Notes: generated by a model not told the origin, from the letters alone. Numbered from the stretch's first letter, positions 18,002 through 27,373 are shown. The stretch: DNA of 64,000 bases from Dinoroseobacter sp. (GCA_017643385.1 JAEPNN010000003.1:124001-188000), one strand, 5' to 3'. Program-made: numbers and translations.

Positions 18002-19474
18002 ATGCGTCAGCTGCCCCCTGCCCACCCCTTCGACGACGATAAACTGCGCGAAGAATGCGGCGTATTTGGTGCGATTGGCGTTGCTGATGCGGCAAGCTTT
18101 GTGGCCCTTGGCCTGCATGCCCTGCAACACCGGGGTCAGGAAGCTGGCGGCATCGTATCCTACGACCCGGACCAAGGGTTCAACAATGCACGCCGTTTTG
18201 GCTACGTGCGAGACAACTTCACCAGCCAGAAGCTGATGGAAACACTGCCCGGTTCTGTTGCAATTGGGCATGTGCGTTATTCCACCTCGGGATCCAAGGG
18301 CAATACCGCAATCCGTGACGTGCAACCGTTTTTCGGAGAGTTTGCGATGGGTGGTGCAGCGGTTGCACATAATGGCAACTTCACCAATGCGCTGGAAATC
18401 CGTCGGGATCTGATTGAGCGCGGATCGATTTTCCAAAGCTCATCCGACACTGAATGCGTGATCCACCTAATGGCTCGCAGCTATCAGAAAAACATCCCCG
18501 AGCGCATGAAGGATGCCCTGCGCCGAGTGGAAGGTGCGTTTTCGATCGTGGCTATGACCCGTACGAAACTTATTGGTGTGCGCGACAGTCTGGGTGTGCG
18601 CCCGTTGGTGCTGGGACAGATTGGTGACGAGGGTTACGTGCTGGCCTCAGAAACCTGCGCCCTCGATATCATTGGGGCAGATTTCGTACGCGAGATCGAG
18701 CCCGGCGAGATGGTCGTGATAACGCAGGGCAAAGGTCTGGAAAGCTCGCGACCCTTTGAGGAAACAAAGGCGCGTCCCTGTATTTTCGAGCATGTCTATT
18801 TCTCACGCCCGGATTCGATCCTTGGTGGCCGCTCGGTCTATGAAACCCGGAGGCAGATCGGGGTAGAACTGGCCAAAGAAGCTGCTGTGGACGCTGATCT
18901 TGTGTGTCCTGTTCCTGACAGTGGGACCCCTGCTGCGATCGGCTATTCGCAACAATCGGGGATCCCCTATGCGATGGGCATCATCCGTAATCAGTACATG
19001 GGGCGAACCTTCATTGAACCGACCGAGCAGATCCGCAACATGGGTGTGCGTCTGAAGCTGAATGTAAACCGGGCACTGATCCGGGGTAAGCGTGTGATCC
19101 TTGTGGACGATAGCGTGGTGCGCGGCACAACGAGCCGGAAAATCAAGGACATGATCCTTGATGCGGGGGCCGCAGAGGTGCATTTTCGGATCGCATCGCC
19201 CCCCACGGCCTGGCCCTGTTTTTATGGTGTCGACACGCCTGAGCAGTCCAAATTGCTTGCAGCCACCATGTCGGAAGACGAAATGCGCGAACATCTTGGC
19301 GTGGACAGCCTGCGGTTCATCTCGCTCGATGGGCTCTACCGCGCGGTGGGCAATTCCAAAGGCCGGGATCCGAAGTCCCCGAGTTATTGTGATGCATGTT
19401 TTTCTGGGGAATATCCCGTGGCGCCATCCGATATGGTGAACAAGGGTTTCACGCTTAAGACGGCGGCGGAGTAA
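18002..19474 (+). CDS. purF: Amidophosphoribosyltransferase
   Basis: PurF makes 5-phosphoribosylamine from PRPP and glutamine, the first committed step of purine synthesis. The 490-aa protein has the N-terminal glutaminase with Cys nucleophile in REECGVFGAIG (Cys becomes residue 1 after processing of a ~18-residue propeptide). It also has the GHVRYSTSG and AHNGNFTNA segments, and the PRPP-binding VILVDDSVVRGTTSRK in the C-terminal domain. The ATG at 18002 has GGAG seven bases upstream. Full length, nothing missing. Confidence 0.97.
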   Translation: MRQLPPAHPFDDDKLREECGVFGAIGVADAASFVALGLHALQHRGQEAGGIVSYDPDQGFNNARRFGYVRDNFTSQKLMETLPGSVAIGHVRYSTSGSKGNTAIRDVQPFFGEFAMGGAAVAHNGNFTNALEIRRDLIERGSIFQSSSDTECVIHLMARSYQKNIPERMKDALRRVEGAFSIVAMTRTKLIGVRDSLGVRPLVLGQIGDEGYVLASETCALDIIGADFVREIEPGEMVVITQGKGLESSRPFEETKARPCIFEHVYFSRPDSILGGRSVYETRRQIGVELAKEAAVDADLVCPVPDSGTPAAIGYSQQSGIPYAMGIIRNQYMGRTFIEPTEQIRNMGVRLKLNVNRALIRGKRVILVDDSVVRGTTSRKIKDMILDAGAAEVHFRIASPPTAWPCFYGVDTPEQSKLLAATMSEDEMREHLGVDSLRFISLDGLYRAVGNSKGRDPKSPSYCDACFSGEYPVAPSDMVNKGFTLKTAAE

Positions 19475-19530
19475 CGCGCCCCAAAACTCCACCCTTGACC
19501 TTCGCGCCCTTTGCCCGCACATCGCGCGCC

Positions 19531-20169
19531 ATGACAGACAAGATTGCGCTTATCACTGGGGCTTCTCGCGGACTGGGCCATGCACTGGCAGAAGCTCTCG
19601 CCCCGGATCATCACATCGTTGCCATTGCCAAGACCTCAGGTGCGCTTGAGGAGCTTGATGACCGTATTCAAGCCAAAGGTGGCAGCGCAACTTTGGCACC
19701 GATCGACGTTACAAATCGAGACGCAGTGGCCGGAATCTGTCGGGCCATCTATGACCGCTGGGGCAAGATCGATCTGTTTGCCCATTGCGCCATTCACGGC
19801 GCCCCATTGTCGCCCTTGCCACATTCTGCTGAAAAAGATCTGAAGAAAAGCATCGAAACCAATGTCGTTGCGACCTCAATCCTGATCACGATGGTCGCGC
19901 CTCTACTTGGTGATGCAGGCACTGCGATCTTTTTTGATGATCCGCGCGCTGGCCAGCCGTTCTTCGGGCAATATGGCGCGACCAAAGCTGCCCAGATCGC
20001 CCTTGCCAAAAGCTGGCAAGCCGAGAGCCGCAAAATCGGCCCGCGTGTCCTGATCCACCAGCCTGACGAGATGCCGACGGGTACGCGCGCTCGGTTCTTC
20101 CCCGGACAGGCCGCACATGATCTAAGCACACCGCAAGCTGAGGCCGAAAAGGTACGCGCTCTGCTTTAA
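19531..20169 (+). CDS. SDR family oxidoreductase, catalytic Ser apparently absent
   Basis: A 212-residue Rossmann-fold protein of the short-chain dehydrogenase/reductase family. The cofactor motif TGASRGLG is at residue 9 onward, the YxxxK pair occurs in QYGATKAAQ, and the Asn of the tetrad may be in SIETNVVAT. The stretch where the catalytic Ser should be, about 13 residues before Tyr, reads [16 protein letters not shown] with no Ser, so it may be catalytically altered. I chose the ATG of MTDKIALIT; the frame is open upstream to 19495. It lies 57 bp after purF and about 70 bp before surE. Substrate unknown. Confidence 0.85.
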   Translation: MTDKIALITGASRGLGHALAEALAPDHHIVAIAKTSGALEELDDRIQAKGGSATLAPIDVTNRDAVAGICRAIYDRWGKIDLFAHCAIHGAPLSPLPHSAEKDLKKSIETNVVATSILITMVAPLLGDAGTAIFFDDPRAGQPFFGQYGATKAAQIALAKSWQAESRKIGPRVLIHQPDEMPTGTRARFFPGQAAHDLSTPQAEAEKVRALL

Positions 20170-20239
20170 ATTGCCGATGTCTTGCCCGGACAGGACCCAT
20201 CCCCTAACAGAAGGGGGTTGGCTTAATCTGGGGCAAAAG

Positions 20240-21028
20240 ATGCGAATTCTGATCACCAATGACGATGGCATCAACGCGCCGGGCCTCGAAGTCCTGACCG
20301 ACATTGCCACCGAGATCGCGGGACCCGGGGGTGAGGTCTGGACGGTTGCTCCTGCGTTTGAGCAATCTGGTGTCGGGCATTGCATCAGTTACACGCACCC
20401 CACAATGATCGCAAAGATGGGTCCGCGTCGCTACGCAGCCGAAGGATCACCCGCGGATTGCGTTCTGGCCGGCATTTACGACGTGATGACGGATGCGCGA
20501 CCTGATCTTGTTCTTTCAGGGGTCAATCGAGGCAATAACTCTGCTGAGAATACCCTTTATTCCGGTACCATCGGTGGAGCGATGGAAGCCGCCTTGCAAG
20601 GGATAAACGCCATCGCGTTATCGCAGTTCTATGGCCCCCGCATGGCAGATCAGAGTGACAAATTCGAAGCCTCGCGCGTTCACGGTGTGTCTGTCGTCCG
20701 TGCAATCCTTAAGCACGCGACCTGGGAAGGCGCAGACTATCGGACATTCTTCAACGTCAATTTCCCGCCCGTGGGGGCAGCGGACGTGCTCGGAACCAAA
20801 GTCGTGCGGCAGGGCAGACGTCCGAACACACGCTTCAAAGTCGAACCGCATACCGCTCCTTCAGGTCGCCGCTTTTTGTGGATTACCGGCGGAGCGCAGG
20901 ATGACCCGACGGGACCCGATACAGACAGCCAGTCAAATGTCGAAGGGTATATTTCGGTCACGCCCATGCGGGCCGATCTTACTGCGCATGATCAGCTACC
21001 GGCGCTTAAAGCCGCTTTGGAGAGCTAG
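20240..21028 (+). CDS. surE: 5'/3'-nucleotidase SurE
   Basis: SurE is a metal-dependent survival-protein phosphatase acting on nucleoside 5'- and 3'-monophosphates and short polyphosphates. The 262-aa form starts at [17 protein letters not shown], with the metal-binding Asp-Asp (NDDG) at once visible. The conserved [18 protein letters not shown] segment and [18 protein letters not shown] end are present. The frame is open upstream to 20171, but the family begins at MRIL. It is 3 bp before pcm, the classic surE-pcm pairing. Confidence 0.95.
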   Translation: MRILITNDDGINAPGLEVLTDIATEIAGPGGEVWTVAPAFEQSGVGHCISYTHPTMIAKMGPRRYAAEGSPADCVLAGIYDVMTDARPDLVLSGVNRGNNSAENTLYSGTIGGAMEAALQGINAIALSQFYGPRMADQSDKFEASRVHGVSVVRAILKHATWEGADYRTFFNVNFPPVGAADVLGTKVVRQGRRPNTRFKVEPHTAPSGRRFLWITGGAQDDPTGPDTDSQSNVEGYISVTPMRADLTAHDQLPALKAALES

Positions 21029-21031
21029 AGC

Positions 21032-21673
21032 GTGGTGCATAACCCAGAACAATTGATGGAATTCTTGTTCCATCTGCGCGCCAAGGGCATCACCGATACC
21101 CGCGTTCTGACTGCGATGGAACGCATCGATCGTGGTGCGTTCGTCGACGGTCTCTTTGCGGACCGTGCGTATGAAGATGTCCCGCTTCCCATCGCAAGCG
21201 GGCAAACCATCAGCCAGCCTTCAGTTGTCGGGCTGATGACGCAGTCGCTGAATGTGCAGCCGCGCGACAAGGTGCTCGAGGTTGGCACCGGGTCCGGATA
21301 TCAAGCGGCGATCCTGAGCCAGCTTGCCCGCCGGGTGTATACGATTGATCGACACAGGACACTGACGCGCACCGCACAGGCCAGAATTGAAGCTCAAGGC
21401 ATCACAAACGTGACTGTGATGACTGGAGATGGCAGCTTTGGTCTGCCAGATCAGGCCCCTTTTGACCGTATCCTTGTCACCGCAGCTGCCGAAGACCCGC
21501 CAGGTCCCTTGCTGGAACAATTACGCCCCGGCGGTATCATGGTGGTGCCCGTTGGCCAGTCCGACACGGTTCAAAGTCTGATCAAGGTGACGTCTGGCCC
21601 GGAAGGGTTTGATTATGAGGAATTACGCTCCGTCAGGTTCGTCCCGCTTGTCGAAGGACGCGCGGCTGATTAA
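21032..21673 (+). CDS. pcm: Protein-L-isoaspartate O-methyltransferase
   Basis: Pcm repairs isoaspartyl residues in ageing proteins by SAM-dependent methylation. The 213-aa protein shows the SAM-binding motif [19 protein letters not shown] at mid-protein, the DRGAFVDG and [16 protein letters not shown] segments, and [11 protein letters not shown]. The start is a GTG at 21032 (a second GTG follows at once), 3 bp after surE's stop, so surE and pcm are coupled. No ATG suits this start. Confidence 0.94.
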   Translation: MVHNPEQLMEFLFHLRAKGITDTRVLTAMERIDRGAFVDGLFADRAYEDVPLPIASGQTISQPSVVGLMTQSLNVQPRDKVLEVGTGSGYQAAILSQLARRVYTIDRHRTLTRTAQARIEAQGITNVTVMTGDGSFGLPDQAPFDRILVTAAAEDPPGPLLEQLRPGGIMVVPVGQSDTVQSLIKVTSGPEGFDYEELRSVRFVPLVEGRAAD

Positions 21674-21717
21674 ATCCTGCTGAACGCCATTTTGGCCCAA
21701 ATCGGTACTGGAACGAC

Positions 21718-22857
21718 ATGCTACAGAGATTTGCTTATCCCAAACGCTCGACATTGATCGCAGTTTCCATGCTGATGGTGCTGTCTGCTTGCGAACAGCC
21801 GCTCGATTTTGACCTTCGCGGCGGCTTTGGTGGTGGCCTGAATACGTCGCAGACAGGCGGCGTGGCCACGGCCCCCAGACCGGAACCCGATGGGCGTGGT
21901 GTGATTTCCTATCCCGGCTATCAGGTTGCCGTTGCGCGGCGCGGCGATACGGTTGCAACCTTGTCCGAACGCGTGGGCCTTCCTGCCAGCGAAGTTGCCC
22001 GCTTCAACGGTTTGCCTGCGGACACGGCCCTGCGCGCAGATGAGCTGGTTGCCCTGCCCCGCCGTGTTCCCGATGCCCCCAGCGGGACGGGACTGGACAT
22101 CGCCTCGATCGCAGGGAGCGCGATTGATCGCGCTGGCGATCAGAACGCAACCCAGTCAGAGCCTCGCATAACCAACCAGCCGGGCATTGAACCCATCCGG
22201 CACAAGGTGGAACCCGGTGAAACGGCCTTCTCGATCGCGAGGCTTTATAATGTATCGCCGCGTGCGCTGGCGGACTGGAACGGACTTGGCCCGGACCTTG
22301 CAATACGTGACGGTCAGTTCCTCTTGATCCCAATCCCAGCCCCCAGCACCGCGTCGCCAGCCGAGACGCAAACCGCAGCCCCCGGACAAGGCAGCGTGAC
22401 GCCCGTTCCGCCAAGCGCATCAACCGCTTTGCCATCGGATAATACGCCTGCTGTGGTCCCACCAGCTTCGCCCAATCTTGGCAACACAACAACAGCCGCA
22501 ACAGCCGCTGCCCCGCTTGGGATGCCTGTACAAGGCAGCATCACGCGCGCCTTTGGCCGCAACGGAAGCGACGGCATCGGGTTTGATACACCCGCAGGCG
22601 AAGCCGTTTCAGCATCGGAAGCCGGTGAGGTTCTTGCGATTACCGAGACCACGGACCAAATTCAGGTGTTGGTCTTGCGCCATCCGAACGGTTTGCTGAC
22701 GGTTTATGGCAATATCGACGATCTCACCGTTTCGCGTGGAGATCGGGTGCGCCGAGGACAGAAAATTGCCGAAGTGGCCTCGGGCGGCGCCGGGTTCTTC
22801 TATTACGAAGTGCGTGATGGCGCGCGGGCCGTCGATCCGGTGCCCTATCTGCAATAG
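21718..22857 (+). CDS. LysM/M23-domain lipoprotein, catalytically degenerate (NlpD/EnvC-like)
   Basis: A 379-residue lipoprotein: a signal sequence with lipobox LSAC (Cys ~24), two LysM modules (around residues 67-107, with YPGYQVAVARRGDTV, and 160-200, with HKVEPGETAFSIARLY), a Pro/Ser/Thr-rich linker, and a C-terminal M23 fold. The zinc ligands usual in M23 are missing. The 'HxGxD' region reads NGSDGIGFDTPAG, lacking the His, and the 'HxH' end reads FFYYEVRDG. As in NlpD/EnvC, it probably activates amidases at the septum rather than cutting peptidoglycan itself. It lies 45 bp after pcm, the surE-pcm-nlpD order. Confidence 0.85.
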   Translation: MLQRFAYPKRSTLIAVSMLMVLSACEQPLDFDLRGGFGGGLNTSQTGGVATAPRPEPDGRGVISYPGYQVAVARRGDTVATLSERVGLPASEVARFNGLPADTALRADELVALPRRVPDAPSGTGLDIASIAGSAIDRAGDQNATQSEPRITNQPGIEPIRHKVEPGETAFSIARLYNVSPRALADWNGLGPDLAIRDGQFLLIPIPAPSTASPAETQTAAPGQGSVTPVPPSASTALPSDNTPAVVPPASPNLGNTTTAATAAAPLGMPVQGSITRAFGRNGSDGIGFDTPAGEAVSASEAGEVLAITETTDQIQVLVLRHPNGLLTVYGNIDDLTVSRGDRVRRGQKIAEVASGGAGFFYYEVRDGARAVDPVPYLQ

Positions 22858-22861
22858 CGCG

Positions 22862-23875
22862 CTAGAGGCTGATGCCTTCGCGCCCTGCAAGATCGCAGAA
22901 AAACTGCCAGGCAACGCGGCCCGACCGGGCGCCGCGTGTCTGTTGCCATTCAATCGCTTCAGCACGCAGTCGGTCATCGGACACGTTTAGCCCGTAGGCA
23001 TCGCAATACCCACGGATCATTTTCAGGTAGTCGTCCTGATCACAGGGATGGAACCCGAGCCAAAGACCAAAACGGTCCGACAGCGACACCTTCTCTTCAA
23101 CCGCTTCAGAGGGATTGATGGCCGAACTGCGTTCGTTCTCGATCATGTCGCGTGGCATCAGGTGGCGACGGTTCGACGTGGCATAAAACAGCACGTTTTC
23201 AGGTCTCCCCTCGATCCCGCCATCAAGCACGGCCTTGAGGGATTTGTAATGCTGATCGTCATGACTGAAGCTCAGGTCATCGCAGAACAACAAAAAGCGT
23301 GTGTCTGTGCCGCGGAGTAGGCCCAGCAGACGTCCGATGGATGGCAGGTCTTCACGCTGGACTTCCACGATTTTGAGATCGAGGCCCTGACGCAGAACTT
23401 CGGCATGTACGGCTTTGACGAGGCTCGATTTACCCATCCCGCGCGCGCCCCACAGGAGAGCGTTGTTTGCGCCAAGCCCACGCGCAAACTGAAGCGTGTT
23501 TTCCAAAAGCGTATCGCGGGCCCGGTTGATCCCGATCAAAAGCTCTAACCCAACGCGGGCGACCTTGCCGACAGGACGCAAATGGTTCGGATCTGTTTCC
23601 CACAAAAACGCATCAGCCTCCGAAAAATCAGGGGCTGCAACCGGTGCAGGCGACATGCGCTCCAGCGCCTGTGCGATGCGCTCAACGGGATCGACGGCAG
23701 CTTCAGCGGTCAGGACGGTGCGAAAGGCGGTTTCCATTTCACCGCCAACATCACCCGGAAGCATCTCTTCAATCTGGGCAATGATCGCGCGGACATCATC
23801 AAGACGACCAGCTTCGAGATCCTTCAACAGCTCTTCTGCCATCGTGCGCGTGAACGCCTTGGCGCCTGAGCTCAT
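22862..23875 (-). CDS. DUF815 family ATP-binding protein
   Basis: A 337-residue AAA+-type ATPase of the DUF815 family. The Walker A is LLWGARGMGKSSLVKA near residue 140, Walker B in FLLFCDDLSFS (acidic pair at ~197), then an Asn/Arg-rich YATSNRRHLMPRDMIENE sensor-like stretch. The ATG overlaps the stop of tatC (ATGA). An N-terminal ~100-residue region precedes the ATPase core. The family is widely distributed, of unknown precise function. Position behind tatABC suggests co-expression, but no functional link is established. Confidence 0.85.
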   Translation of the reverse strand: MSSGAKAFTRTMAEELLKDLEAGRLDDVRAIIAQIEEMLPGDVGGEMETAFRTVLTAEAAVDPVERIAQALERMSPAPVAAPDFSEADAFLWETDPNHLRPVGKVARVGLELLIGINRARDTLLENTLQFARGLGANNALLWGARGMGKSSLVKAVHAEVLRQGLDLKIVEVQREDLPSIGRLLGLLRGTDTRFLLFCDDLSFSHDDQHYKSLKAVLDGGIEGRPENVLFYATSNRRHLMPRDMIENERSSAINPSEAVEEKVSLSDRFGLWLGFHPCDQDDYLKMIRGYCDAYGLNVSDDRLRAEAIEWQQTRGARSGRVAWQFFCDLAGREGISL

Positions 23876-24819
23876 TTGGCAGCATCCTGTGTATCAGCGT
23901 CGTCGTCTTCGAAATCGCCATAAAGATCTTCGTCTTCATCGAGCACGCCTTCGCGGCGCAGCTCTTCCACACGCTTCTTTTCCACGCGTGCCACGAGGAA
24001 GATCGAAACTTCGTAAAGACCATAGACAACAGTGAATAGGATCAATTGGGTGACAACATCAGGAGGTGTCACCAACGCTGCGAGCACGAGAATGCCGACC
24101 ATCGCGTATTTGCGTACCGATCCAAGCCCGCGGGCCGAGACCAGTCCTGCCTTGCCCAGCAGCGTCAGCAAGACTGGCAATTGGAAGCACAGGCCAAAGG
24201 CCATGATGAAGGCCAGAGATATGCCGAGGCTCTCATTGACCTTACCAAAGAAGGTGATGCGCAGACCATCTTCGGTTTCCGGCACGACGGCTGCGGTGTC
24301 GGGTACATCAACGCCCTGCCCCAGCAAGTTTGCAAAGATCGATGACACATCGGCAAACCCAAGGAAGAACGACATCGCCAGCGGTGTAACCACAAAATGC
24401 GCAAAAGACGCGCCCAGAAGAAACATCACAGGGGAGGCGATCAGAAAGGGTGCAAACGCGCTTTTTTCGCTGCGATAGAGGCCTGGCGCCACAAATCGCC
24501 AAAGTTGGTAGCCAATAACCGGGAAAGCCAGCGCAAAGCCAAACACCATCGAAACCCGGAACAGTGTGAACAAGTATTCCTGCGGCGACGTATATTGCAG
24601 CGTCGGAGACGGATCCCCCAGCGCCCTGAGGGTATTTTCGATCGGAGCCAGCAGGAACTCCAGCACATGCACGGCGATGAAATCACCCTGCACGGGTATA
24701 AAGAACACACAGATCGCGACGAACAACGCCAGCACCGAGCGGATCAGGCGAGTGCGTAACTCTGCCAGATGCTCGATCAGCGGGGCCGCGCTGTCCTCGA
24801 GGTCGTCAGATTTGCTCAT
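23872..24819 (-). CDS. tatC: Sec-independent protein translocase subunit TatC
   Basis: TatC is the signal-peptide receptor and core of the twin-arginine translocase, exporting folded proteins. The 315-aa form starts at MSKSDDLEDSAAPLIEHLAELRTRLI, carrying the family HLxELR motif, then about six transmembrane segments, with FALAFPVIGYQLWRFVAPGLY and the conserved Tat helices. The tail is charged and acidic (DEDEDLYGDFEDDD). A longer frame exists to 24936, but its basic N-terminus lies in tatB. It overlaps tatB by 14 bp and DUF815 by 4 bp. Confidence 0.95.
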   Translation of the reverse strand: MSKSDDLEDSAAPLIEHLAELRTRLIRSVLALFVAICVFFIPVQGDFIAVHVLEFLLAPIENTLRALGDPSPTLQYTSPQEYLFTLFRVSMVFGFALAFPVIGYQLWRFVAPGLYRSEKSAFAPFLIASPVMFLLGASFAHFVVTPLAMSFFLGFADVSSIFANLLGQGVDVPDTAAVVPETEDGLRITFFGKVNESLGISLAFIMAFGLCFQLPVLLTLLGKAGLVSARGLGSVRKYAMVGILVLAALVTPPDVVTQLILFTVVYGLYEVSIFLVARVEKKRVEELRREGVLDEDEDLYGDFEDDDADTQDAAK

Positions 24820-25339
24820 TCGGGGCAGCTTTCTTGGATGCGGGGGCTGGAGCCGCTTCAGGCTCGGGCGCGGATGTTGGGGCTGGCTCAGATGCGGGCG
24901 GCGGGGAGGACTCACCAGATGCAGCACCCGCCTCACGTTCCTGGCGCTCTTTCTGTTTCTGAGCGGTCAGTTCCTGAATTTTTTCGGCCTGAGCGCGGCG
25001 CTCTTCGGTCATCTTGGCGGTGTTCGGACCTTTCTTGGCATCAGAATCCGGGTCCGGCGCCCAGTCTTCGAACTTGGTTGTGACCTTATTCAGACCATCA
25101 AGTCCCATGTTCTTGGCAGAGGTAGCCGATCTCAGGTCGTCGCCCATCTTCTTGAGGTCCCCGACGCCGGCATCATCGGCTGCCGCATTCATGGCGCTGG
25201 AGAATTCGCGCGCCATCGCACGCGCCTTTCCCATGAACTGTCCAAGCGTGCGGAACAGTTTTGGCAGGTCTTTCGGCCCGACGATAATCAATGCCACCAC
25301 GCCAATGACGAGCAGCTCGGCCCAGCCCAGATCAAACAT
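24806..25339 (-). CDS. tatB: Sec-independent protein translocase subunit TatB
   Basis: TatB works with TatC in binding twin-arginine signal peptides. The 177-aa protein has the single N-terminal transmembrane helix (MFDLGWAELLVIGVVALIIVGPKDLPKLF), the GPKDLP motif, and an amphipathic helix followed by a long Pro/Ala/Glu/Lys-rich tail. It lies between tatA (9 bp) and tatC (14-bp overlap). The order tatA-tatB-tatC is canonical. Confidence 0.94.
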   Translation of the reverse strand: MFDLGWAELLVIGVVALIIVGPKDLPKLFRTLGQFMGKARAMAREFSSAMNAAADDAGVGDLKKMGDDLRSATSAKNMGLDGLNKVTTKFEDWAPDPDSDAKKGPNTAKMTEERRAQAEKIQELTAQKQKERQEREAGAASGESSPPPASEPAPTSAPEPEAAPAPASKKAAPNEQI

Positions 25340-25348
25340 GGAGCTGGA

Positions 25349-25567
25349 TCAGGCCTTGTCTTTGTCGGATTCGGGCGTCACGTCGCGCGCAACATCCGAC
25401 GCCTCTTGTTCGATCTCTTCGGTGCTTTCTTTCACACCCTTTTTGAAGGCGGTGATACCTTTGCCGACCTCGCCCATCAGCGAGCTAATCTTGCCGCGGC
25501 CGAAAAGGACCAGAACAACGACTGCGATAAGCAGGATACCGGGAAGACCGATGTTACCAATTCCCAT
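25349..25567 (-). CDS. tatA: Sec-independent protein translocase subunit TatA
   Basis: TatA forms the oligomeric component that lets folded proteins pass. The 72-aa protein starts MGIGNIGLPGILLIAVVVLVLFGRGKI, one transmembrane helix, then the amphipathic helix with FGRGKISSLMGEVGKGITAFKKG and an acidic/charged tail. I chose the ATG at 25567 because GGAG sits eight bases upstream; the frame is open to 25582 with a 5-residue extension. It begins the leftward tat operon, with the HTH gene diverging 160 bp away. Confidence 0.93.
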   Translation of the reverse strand: MGIGNIGLPGILLIAVVVLVLFGRGKISSLMGEVGKGITAFKKGVKESTEEIEQEASDVARDVTPESDKDKA

Positions 25568-25675
25568 GATGAAGCACTCCATTTGCTGTGCGGGGGCGCT
25601 GCCCCGTGTGCGTTTTCTTTGATCTAGCGATGGTTTTGGTGGCTTTCAAAGGCTCATTGGCCTTGTTTGAATGAC

Positions 25676-25697
25676 TACTGACAGTATTTTGTCAGTA
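25676..25697. promoter_or_regulatory. Perfect 8-bp inverted repeat before the HTH regulator
   Basis: TACTGACA (25676-25683) and TGTCAGTA (25690-25697) are exact inverted copies around a 6-bp spacer, in the gap between tatA (leftward) and the HTH gene (rightward), 30 bp before the HTH ATG. Position and symmetry suit an autoregulatory operator for the small HTH protein, which could also act on the tat operon. Confidence 0.5.
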
Positions 25698-25727
25698 AGT
25701 TCCGACTTATCCGGGTAAGAAAAGCCG

Positions 25728-26081
25728 ATGAAACGCGACCGCCGCCTCTACGACCTCGTGCAGATCATGTGTGATGGGCAACTTCACACCGCATCTGAGC
25801 TTGCAGAAGTTCTCGACGTCTCAGAGCGCACAATCTGGCGCGATATGGCTGTCATGGCCAAAAGCGGCATTCCCATCGAAGGCGAGCGGGGCTTGGGGTA
25901 TATCTTGCGGTCTGCGCTGGTTTTGCCACCGACAATGCTGACAGCCGCTGAGTTGGAAGCAACCGTTTCCGGTCTGCGCCGCGAAAGCCTTCATGGGGAC
26001 GAAATACGCTCCCGGGCGGCACGTTCAATGCTGGAGAAACTGGCGACGCTGCTGCCACAAGCAGGTATCGAAGCGCCTTAA
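25728..26081 (+). CDS. Short HTH transcriptional regulator (YafY/DeoR-like, no WYL domain)
   Basis: A 117-residue regulator with an N-terminal helix-turn-helix of the HTH_11/DeoR type (LYDLVQIMCDGQLHTASEL then VSERTIWRDMAVMAKSGIPI), followed by the 'GERGLGYILR' wing of YafY-type proteins. The ~200-residue WYL sensory domain usual in YafY is missing; the protein ends after ~50 residues that look helical. It may be a naturally short form. It faces away from the tat operon with a perfect inverted repeat in between. Regulated genes unknown. Confidence 0.85.
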   Translation: MKRDRRLYDLVQIMCDGQLHTASELAEVLDVSERTIWRDMAVMAKSGIPIEGERGLGYILRSALVLPPTMLTAAELEATVSGLRRESLHGDEIRSRAARSMLEKLATLLPQAGIEAP

Positions 26082-26154
26082 CTGTTTGGGACGGACGTGT
26101 TGATCTGTGCATGCTCCAAGCCAGGCCATCGAAACGCCCAAACGCGGCTCGGGT

Positions 26155-27249
26155 CTATATTGCGGGAAACACGTAGCAGCGATCACGACGGATCGAGAGC
26201 CAGAGCGCCATGCCCTTCTTCGGCAGGAACACGGCTGGAACAGTGGCTTTAAGGATCGACCCGTCTGCATCCATTTTGAATTCAACGAGGCTTTCGCGAC
26301 CCATGAAACGTGCGCGCTGTACGACGCCGCGTGCGGGTGTGCCGTCCACCGGTGTCGGACGTGGGCCTTCCCCCTTGCGATCGAAGTCGATCCGAATGTG
26401 CTGGGGACGGATGAGAATCTCGACCTCTTGCCCGTCTGGCACGCCGGGTGTCAGGAACTGACCAAAAGGCGTCTCGGTCAGTGCGCCTTGAACTTTACCG
26501 CGTACGACGTTGATCTCACTGAAAAACGCAGCTGCTGCCTTGTCGATTGGTGCGTTGTAGACGTTGTAAGGTGCACCTTTCTGTACAATCCGACCGCCGC
26601 GCATCAACGCAATCTGATCTGCCATCCGCATGGCTTCATCCGGTTCGTGCGTCACAAGTAGAACCGCCGTGCCCTCGTCCTTCAGGATAGCGAGCGTTTC
26701 GTCCCGGATGCCATCGCGCAGACGGTTGTCGAGACCAGAGAACGGCTCATCCATCAGCATGACACGAGGACGGGGCGCCACCGCGCGGGCCAGGGCGACG
26801 CGTTGCTGTTCACCCCCTGATAGCTGGTGCGGGTACATCTTTTCGTAGCCGTGCAGACCAACACGGTCGAGCAACTCACTGACCCGCCTTGCGTTTTCAA
26901 CCTTGGTCCCGCTCAGGCCAAATCCGACATTGGCAGAAACATTCAGATGCGGGAACAAAGCAAAGTCCTGGAACATCAAGCCGACAGATCGTGCTTCAGG
27001 TGGCAAATGCACGCCATCACCAGAAACACGCTCGCCATCGACTGCTACAATGCCCGAAGTCTCTTGTTCCACACCTGCGATGATACGAAGCGTCGTGGAC
27101 TTTCCACAGCCCGATGGCCCGAGAAGGCAGGTCACCTCACCTGGCCGTATCTCAAGCGAGACATTATTAACGACGCTACGACCATCGTAGTCACGACACA
27201 GGTCGGTGACTTTCAGTCGCGGTTGTAAGCTTGGTGTTTCGGTCTGCAC
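26155..27249 (-). CDS. FbpC-like ABC transporter ATP-binding protein (orphan)
   Basis: A 364-aa ABC ATPase of the ferric-iron (FbpC/AfuC) type. Walker A GPSGCGKSTT near residue 43, signature LSGGEQQRVALARAV, Walker B VMLMDEPFSGLD and the H-loop LVTHEPDEAMRM are intact; a ~110-residue C-terminal TOBE-like regulatory domain follows. No permease or binding-protein gene lies beside it, so it must work with partners encoded elsewhere, or serve as a shared ATPase. Specificity for iron is family-level inference. It is flanked by a terminator-like hairpin at 27374. Confidence 0.88.
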   Translation of the reverse strand: MQTETPSLQPRLKVTDLCRDYDGRSVVNNVSLEIRPGEVTCLLGPSGCGKSTTLRIIAGVEQETSGIVAVDGERVSGDGVHLPPEARSVGLMFQDFALFPHLNVSANVGFGLSGTKVENARRVSELLDRVGLHGYEKMYPHQLSGGEQQRVALARAVAPRPRVMLMDEPFSGLDNRLRDGIRDETLAILKDEGTAVLLVTHEPDEAMRMADQIALMRGGRIVQKGAPYNVYNAPIDKAAAAFFSEINVVRGKVQGALTETPFGQFLTPGVPDGQEVEILIRPQHIRIDFDRKGEGPRPTPVDGTPARGVVQRARFMGRESLVEFKMDADGSILKATVPAVFLPKKGMALWLSIRRDRCYVFPAI

Positions 27250-27373
27250 GCGGCCAAATATCCGATCAAATCCATCGGGTTTCGACTGTGCTACCAGTGG
27301 CCTATGACACGTGCAAGTCTCGCAACAGCTTCCTGTTGTTGATGCCGCGCTTTTGATGAGCTGGTCTTAAAAC

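Noticed and set aside
24566-25627. 353-aa plus-strand frame opposite tatABC
   Set aside because: Antisense to three certain tat genes with canonical motifs; high-GC shadow.
27323-27338. CAACAG-CTTC-CTGTTG dyad upstream of the FbpC-like ATPase
   Set aside because: Short arms with no link to known iron-responsive motifs; chance occurrence is likely.
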